From Chryseobacterium oranimense (lineage in GTDB: Bacteria; Bacteroidota; Bacteroidia; Flavobacteriales; Weeksellaceae): a stretch of 64,000 nt of DNA. A model generated the notes under the pieces. That model did not search any database and was not told the DNA's origin. It was given only the letters and a program-made list of their open reading frames with translations. Every line of letters begins with the position of its first letter. The stretch's first letter is position 1. Both the position numbers and the translations under genes were made by a program. Shown here piece after piece: positions 60,548 to 64,000 of this stretch. Location of the stretch: contig NZ_FQWT01000003.1 of NCBI RefSeq assembly GCF_900129755.1, positions 372,001 to 436,000 of the forward strand, in the 5' to 3' direction.

Positions 60548-61849
60548 TTATTGAATGGTCACTTTAATCATTTGCGGAAGTGAAGGAAGTGTATTGAACT
60601 GGTTAGGGTTGGCAAGCTGCTGTACCGGCTGGCTTTCAGCCTGCGCCGGCCCCGTTCCTATGTGTGCGCCGGGAAAAGAACTTTCCAGGGTTCCGCTGTC
60701 AAAAAGCCCCATAATGGAAGAAATATCACCTCTGGTAGAACCATCTACCCCATTATTGGTAGCTGCGATAAACCAGTCATTGGATTGTGCATACATTGTT
60801 GCCAAAGCAATACGGTCTCCTTTTTGGGCAGATATTACCTGTGAGGCTTTACCGCCATTGTTACCGTTTATTCTGGGCTGTAAAATACTTGTTGCCGGAT
60901 CTTTAAGGACGAATACCTGTTTTACACCGGGCTTTGTTTTCAGAAAAGCTGCCAGAACATCAGCATTACCTTGCTGGGAAAGTTCTTTTAAGCCTTGGCC
61001 TCTATCGTTTTCACCTGTTTTAAAGATAGGATTATCATTACCGCTGTATACCACGACCAATACAGGTGAAAAAGCTGAATTTGGGCCTGTAATGCCGGTA
61101 AGATATTGTTCTAATGGTGTTGTTTTTCCGGTTTCAGCAAGATCCGTCAAGCCATTGGCTGAAGGTTTCCCCGGAGAAAAAATAGGGTCCTGTTTCAGAA
61201 GTGTTGTTCCTGAAATATGGGAAACAGCCCAGGCTCCGGCACTGATTGGGGTTGCATTGGCGGTGCCACCTGATGTATTGGTTAATTTCAACGTGAATTT
61301 TGTTCCTCCCTCATGGGTTATTTCTGCTTTTAATAACTGTGAAGCAGGCAGGTAAGCATGCCCCTGGTCATCGGTTCCTGCAACTTCGGCAACATTTTTC
61401 ACATTGGTTTCTGCTGTACCCGGATGAGTAACTGTAGATCCCGGAGCTTCATTAACACGTGTTCCGTTGTCCCAGAGTTTGATTTGTGAAGATACATCTC
61501 CCGTTACTGGATCGCCGTTATTCTGATAAAGCAATATTCCCGGATTGGCCGGTGCAAAAAACAGGTCATTGCTGTTTCCGTACATTGCTGCAAAACTCAC
61601 CGCTTGTCCTTTTCCTGCATAAAAAGTAAAAGAAGCCGATTCTCCAGGATTAATAACAGGTGATGAACCGGTGTTCTGAAATGTTCCGTATTGTGTCAGT
61701 GCTTTACCTTCAATTACATTCTCCACGGTTATGGTGGCTGTATCACTGACCAGCATTTCTCCGTCGTCATCACTGCTGCATGAGGAGACCGCCAGGACAC
61801 TTAGCATAGAAAGCAGACCAAGAGGTAATTTGAACTTCACGAATTGCAT
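60548..61849 (-). CDS. Lipoprotein with two spondin-N-like domains
   Basis: The lipobox AVSSC gives C24, followed by SSDDDGE, an acidic surface-export-like tag. Residues 35-225 and 235-430 are two spondin-N-type domains; each has a block on the theme AAMYGNSNDLFFA or ATMYAQSNDWFIAATN, and ISSIMGLFDSGT or SSQIKLWDNGT. Such proteins are surface lipoproteins of unknown ligand; in animals the domain binds matrix components. Internal duplication is the main structural point. Single gene, own terminator. Confidence 0.8.
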   Translation of the reverse strand: MQFVKFKLPLGLLSMLSVLAVSSCSSDDDGEMLVSDTATITVENVIEGKALTQYGTFQNTGSSPVINPGESASFTFYAGKGQAVSFAAMYGNSNDLFFAPANPGILLYQNNGDPVTGDVSSQIKLWDNGTRVNEAPGSTVTHPGTAETNVKNVAEVAGTDDQGHAYLPASQLLKAEITHEGGTKFTLKLTNTSGGTANATPISAGAWAVSHISGTTLLKQDPIFSPGKPSANGLTDLAETGKTTPLEQYLTGITGPNSAFSPVLVVVYSGNDNPIFKTGENDRGQGLKELSQQGNADVLAAFLKTKPGVKQVFVLKDPATSILQPRINGNNGGKASQVISAQKGDRIALATMYAQSNDWFIAATNNGVDGSTRGDISSIMGLFDSGTLESSFPGAHIGTGPAQAESQPVQQLANPNQFNTLPSLPQMIKVTIQ

Positions 61850-61899
61850 ATATTCTAAATTTTCTGAAAAATTACCAATATTTAGCGAGAAAATAAAAA

Positions 61900-61926
61900 A
61901 ACCGGCAGAAATTTATTCCGCCGGTT
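61900..61926 (-). terminator. Terminator of ilvE
   Basis: AACCGGC (61900-61906) pairs with GCCGGTT (61920-61926); a T-rich stretch follows on the minus strand. Confidence 0.65.
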
Positions 61927-61952
61927 CTATTATTGAATCAAATAATGTTAAA

Positions 61953-63026
61953 TTAAACAGTTTCCAGAACGTCTTTTTCAACCACAACTCTCCATCCGAA
62001 AGGATCTTCGCTTAGGTTGTTCTGAAGGTCTGTAAGATCTTTTTTAAGCATTGCTGCAAAGCTTTCCTCATCTGATAGCTTCGGAAGCTCAAGCTTCTCT
62101 CCCTGATATCCTAAAGCCTGGAATACGGTAGTTACAACAGCTGTACCTACTCCCCAAACTTCTTTAAGGGTTCCGTTCTTTTGAGCTTCTATAACAGTTT
62201 TTACTGCTACAGGTTCTATTTTTACTTCAATTCCTCTCTTTTTAGCAAGCTGGATGAAGCTGTCTCTTGTTACCCCGTCAAGGATTTTCTCAGAAGTAGG
62301 TGGTGTATAAATGGTATCGTTAATTCTTACAAATACGTTCATTGTTCCACTTTCTTCAAAATATTCGTGAGTAGCATCATCTGTCCAGATAATTTGCTCG
62401 TATCCTTCTTCAATAGCAAGCTGTGTAGGATAGAAAGAAGCAGCATAGTTACCCGCTGCTTTAGCAGAACCTACCCCTCCGTTAGCTGCTCTTGAGTAAT
62501 GGTCTGAAATTTTTACAGAAACAGGTTCTGAATAATAGCTTTTTGCTGGTGTCGCAACGATGGCAAACATGTATTTATTGGCAACTCTTGCCTTCAGAGC
62601 TTCCTCTGTAGCAAAAATCAATGGTCTGATATATAATGACATTCCCTCTCCCTGCGGGATCCAGTTTCTGTCGATATCCACTAATGCCTTTAATCCGTCC
62701 AGAAACATTTCTTCAGTTACTTCCGGCATCGCCAGACGTTTCGCTGATTTGTTGATACGTTCAAAATTCTTTTCCGGCCTGAAAAGGAAAACCTGCCCGT
62801 CTTTGTCTTTATAAGCTTTCATACCTTCAAAACAAGCTTGTCCATAGTTTACACCCATCATGGCTGGCGTAAATGGTATTGGGCCGTAAGGAACCAATTT
62901 TACATCACCCCACTTTCCATTCTCATACTCACATATCACCATATGGTCGATAAAAGTATTTCCAAATGAAAAATTGTTCGGATCGAAGTCCGGAAGTCTG
63001 GAGTTCTCGGTTTTTTGAATTATCAT
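61953..63026 (-). CDS. ilvE: Branched-chain amino acid aminotransferase
   Basis: It makes leucine, isoleucine and valine from their keto acids with glutamate. The PLP lysine is K189 in GGVGSAKAAGNYAASF. MMGVNYGQACFEGMKAY (56-72), MSLYIRPLIFAT (129-140) and the SGTMNVFVRI block mark the class IV fold of the larger, eukaryote-like IlvE form (357 residues), common in Bacteroidota. A -7 box TAAATTTG lies 25 bases upstream on its strand. Confidence 0.93.
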   Translation of the reverse strand: MIIQKTENSRLPDFDPNNFSFGNTFIDHMVICEYENGKWGDVKLVPYGPIPFTPAMMGVNYGQACFEGMKAYKDKDGQVFLFRPEKNFERINKSAKRLAMPEVTEEMFLDGLKALVDIDRNWIPQGEGMSLYIRPLIFATEEALKARVANKYMFAIVATPAKSYYSEPVSVKISDHYSRAANGGVGSAKAAGNYAASFYPTQLAIEEGYEQIIWTDDATHEYFEESGTMNVFVRINDTIYTPPTSEKILDGVTRDSFIQLAKKRGIEVKIEPVAVKTVIEAQKNGTLKEVWGVGTAVVTTVFQALGYQGEKLELPKLSDEESFAAMLKKDLTDLQNNLSEDPFGWRVVVEKDVLETV

Positions 63027-63051
63027 TTTTTAAAATTTTTACGATGTTCTA

Positions 63052-63098
63052 CAAATTTAACATAATTTTCTAAATATAAAAATTTTAGAGTAAATTTG
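63052..63098. promoter_or_regulatory. Back-to-back promoter boxes of ilvE and mnmD
   Basis: The minus strand TAAATTTG at 63052-63059 serves ilvE and the plus strand TAAATTTG at 63091-63098 serves mnmD. Identical boxes, 31 bases apart; no clear -33 TTG for either. Confidence 0.5.
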
Positions 63099-63111
63099 AC
63101 AAAAAAATAGC

Positions 63112-63786
63112 TTGAAAAGAGAAATTAAGACCACAAACGACGGCAGTAAAACATTGTTTATCAATGATTTAAATGAAAACTACCATTCTCATCACGGAGC
63201 ACTTCAGGAAGCAGAACACGTGTTTATAAAAAATGGACTAAATCAGTTAAATGATTACGAAATTAATATTTTAGAACTCGGTTTTGGAACAGGTTTGAAT
63301 GTTTTGGTGACAATTAATGAATATTTAAAAACTGACAAAAATCATGTCATTAATTACTTTTCCCTTGAAAAATACCCGATAAATGAATCCGAAATTAATG
63401 ATCTTGCCTATTTTGAGCATTTTGATAACCCGGAATTCAAAAATATTTATCAAAAAATTCATCAGGCGGACTGGGGAAAACTGACGGAAATTACTACAGG
63501 TTTTAATCTAAAAAAAATAGAATGTGACTTCTTTGACCTGAAAGACATAGACTTACCTAAAATCAACCTTGTTTATTATGACTGCTTCGGGGCGAGGGTA
63601 CAGCCGGACCTATGGGAAAAGCCACTGTTTGAAATGGTTTCCGACAAAATGTCCGTTAACGGATTATTAACAACCTATTCTTCTAAAGGAAGCGTAAGAA
63701 GAATTCTCCAGGAACTGAATTTCAAGGTGGAGAAAAAACAGGGGCCACCGGGAAAACGGGAAATGATTAATGCGGTGAAGCAGTAA
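63112..63786 (+). CDS. mnmD: tRNA 5-methylaminomethyl-2-thiouridine methyltransferase
   Basis: It completes the mnm5s2U34 modification of wobble uridine in tRNA. The SAM loop LELGFGTGLNVLV is at about 54-66, and YYDCFGARVQPDLWEKPLF (about 158-176) with GLLTTYSSKGSVRR are MnmD signatures; the FAD oxidase half of MnmC is absent, as is usual outside proteobacteria. The start codon is TTG (63112-63114), since no ATG is present near the conserved N-terminus; it lies 13 bases after the -7 box, so the leader is very short. Confidence 0.87.
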   Translation: MKREIKTTNDGSKTLFINDLNENYHSHHGALQEAEHVFIKNGLNQLNDYEINILELGFGTGLNVLVTINEYLKTDKNHVINYFSLEKYPINESEINDLAYFEHFDNPEFKNIYQKIHQADWGKLTEITTGFNLKKIECDFFDLKDIDLPKINLVYYDCFGARVQPDLWEKPLFEMVSDKMSVNGLLTTYSSKGSVRRILQELNFKVEKKQGPPGKREMINAVKQ

Positions 63787-64000
63787 TTGGAGCAAAAAGG
63801 TTAAAACGCGAAACTGCCGATAGAAGTGAAAAAGCCTGGAAGATAAATAAGGCTGGAGCGTGAGATATAAAAACATATACAGTAAAGCCATCTTTGCTTC
63901 TATCCCTTTTCACCATTTAATTATCATTCCCTTTGCCCTTTCCTCACATTTACTTATTTTAGCTATACAAAATATTTTATATGATTGATAAGATCAACAT
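63787..64000. other. Terminal intergenic stretch; possible gene start at 63981
   Basis: No gene is supported between 63787 and 63980. An ATG at 63981 opens MIDKIN and runs off the window end, with TTTTATATG in front. It could be the next plus-strand gene, but six codons are too few to judge. Confidence 0.3.

Noticed and set aside
60555..61355. Plus-strand frame of 266 codons opposite the spondin-domain gene
   Set aside because: No signal, motif or ribosome site; the minus strand has a lipobox and two matching domains.

Overview
The window looks like a chromosomal segment of a flavobacterium of the Chryseobacterium/Elizabethkingia type (Weeksellaceae, Bacteroidota). Evidence: A+T-rich DNA, -7 promoter boxes of the Bacteroidota form TAnnTTTG, type IX secretion (T9SS) sorting domains, a SusC/SusD polysaccharide locus, a GldI-type lipoprotein, and the local order serC-serA-DUF1015. 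No tRNA, rRNA, CRISPR array or complete insertion sequence was seen. All assignments come from reading motifs by eye; no database search was run.

Layout. 1-5 kb: a partial leucine-rich-repeat protein, a PhoX-like T9SS protein and a di-heme cytochrome c peroxidase. 5.3-8 kb: a small operon with a nucleoside phosphorylase, then a Rossmann-fold protein. 8.5-14.7 kb: an orphan type VI secretion (T6SS) island with VgrG, two linker proteins, a PAAR-like (DUF4280) effector ending in a non-specific nuclease domain, and three YezG-like immunity copies, the last with its start codon changed to ATA. 14.7-18.3 kb: a head-repeat surface protein, tag, a small charged helical protein and fabI. 18.4-31.1 kb: a beta-glucan utilisation locus (SusC, SusD, GH30, GH3, GH16, GH30) divergent from an MFS permease and a Nudix-like regulator. 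31-41.8 kb: acyl-CoA dehydrogenase, secreted hydrolase, AddB-like nuclease, rsmG, M28 peptidase, aminotransferase. 41.9-44.9 kb: peroxiredoxin, thioredoxin, a small partner protein, Bax-inhibitor-like protein. 44.9-49.9 kb: LuxC-type acyl-CoA reductase divergent from a ferredoxin, then the serine cluster. 49.9-54.1 kb: three tandem M28 peptidases, the first missing active-site residues. 55.2-64 kb: retropepsin-like protease, an A+T-rich three-gene cassette (TcmP, DUF5131 and a membrane protein), two peptidyl-prolyl isomerase lipoproteins, a spondin-domain protein, ilvE and mnmD.

How genes work together. The glucan locus encodes uptake (SusCD), backbone and side-chain cleavage (GH16, two GH30), glucose release (GH3), inner-membrane import (MFS) and probably sugar sensing (Nudix-like regulator). 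The T6SS island is a self-contained puncturing tip, loading module, toxin and immunity set whose structural genes lie elsewhere. Peroxiredoxin, thioredoxin and the small protein form a peroxide-defence unit.

Least described candidates: the TcmP/DUF5131/membrane-protein cassette with palindromes in its leader (56.4-58.6 kb), the 280-aa and 90-aa proteins between VgrG and its effector, the apparently inactive M28 paralogue, and an orphan leucine-rich mini-ORF followed by a terminator near 43.45 kb.
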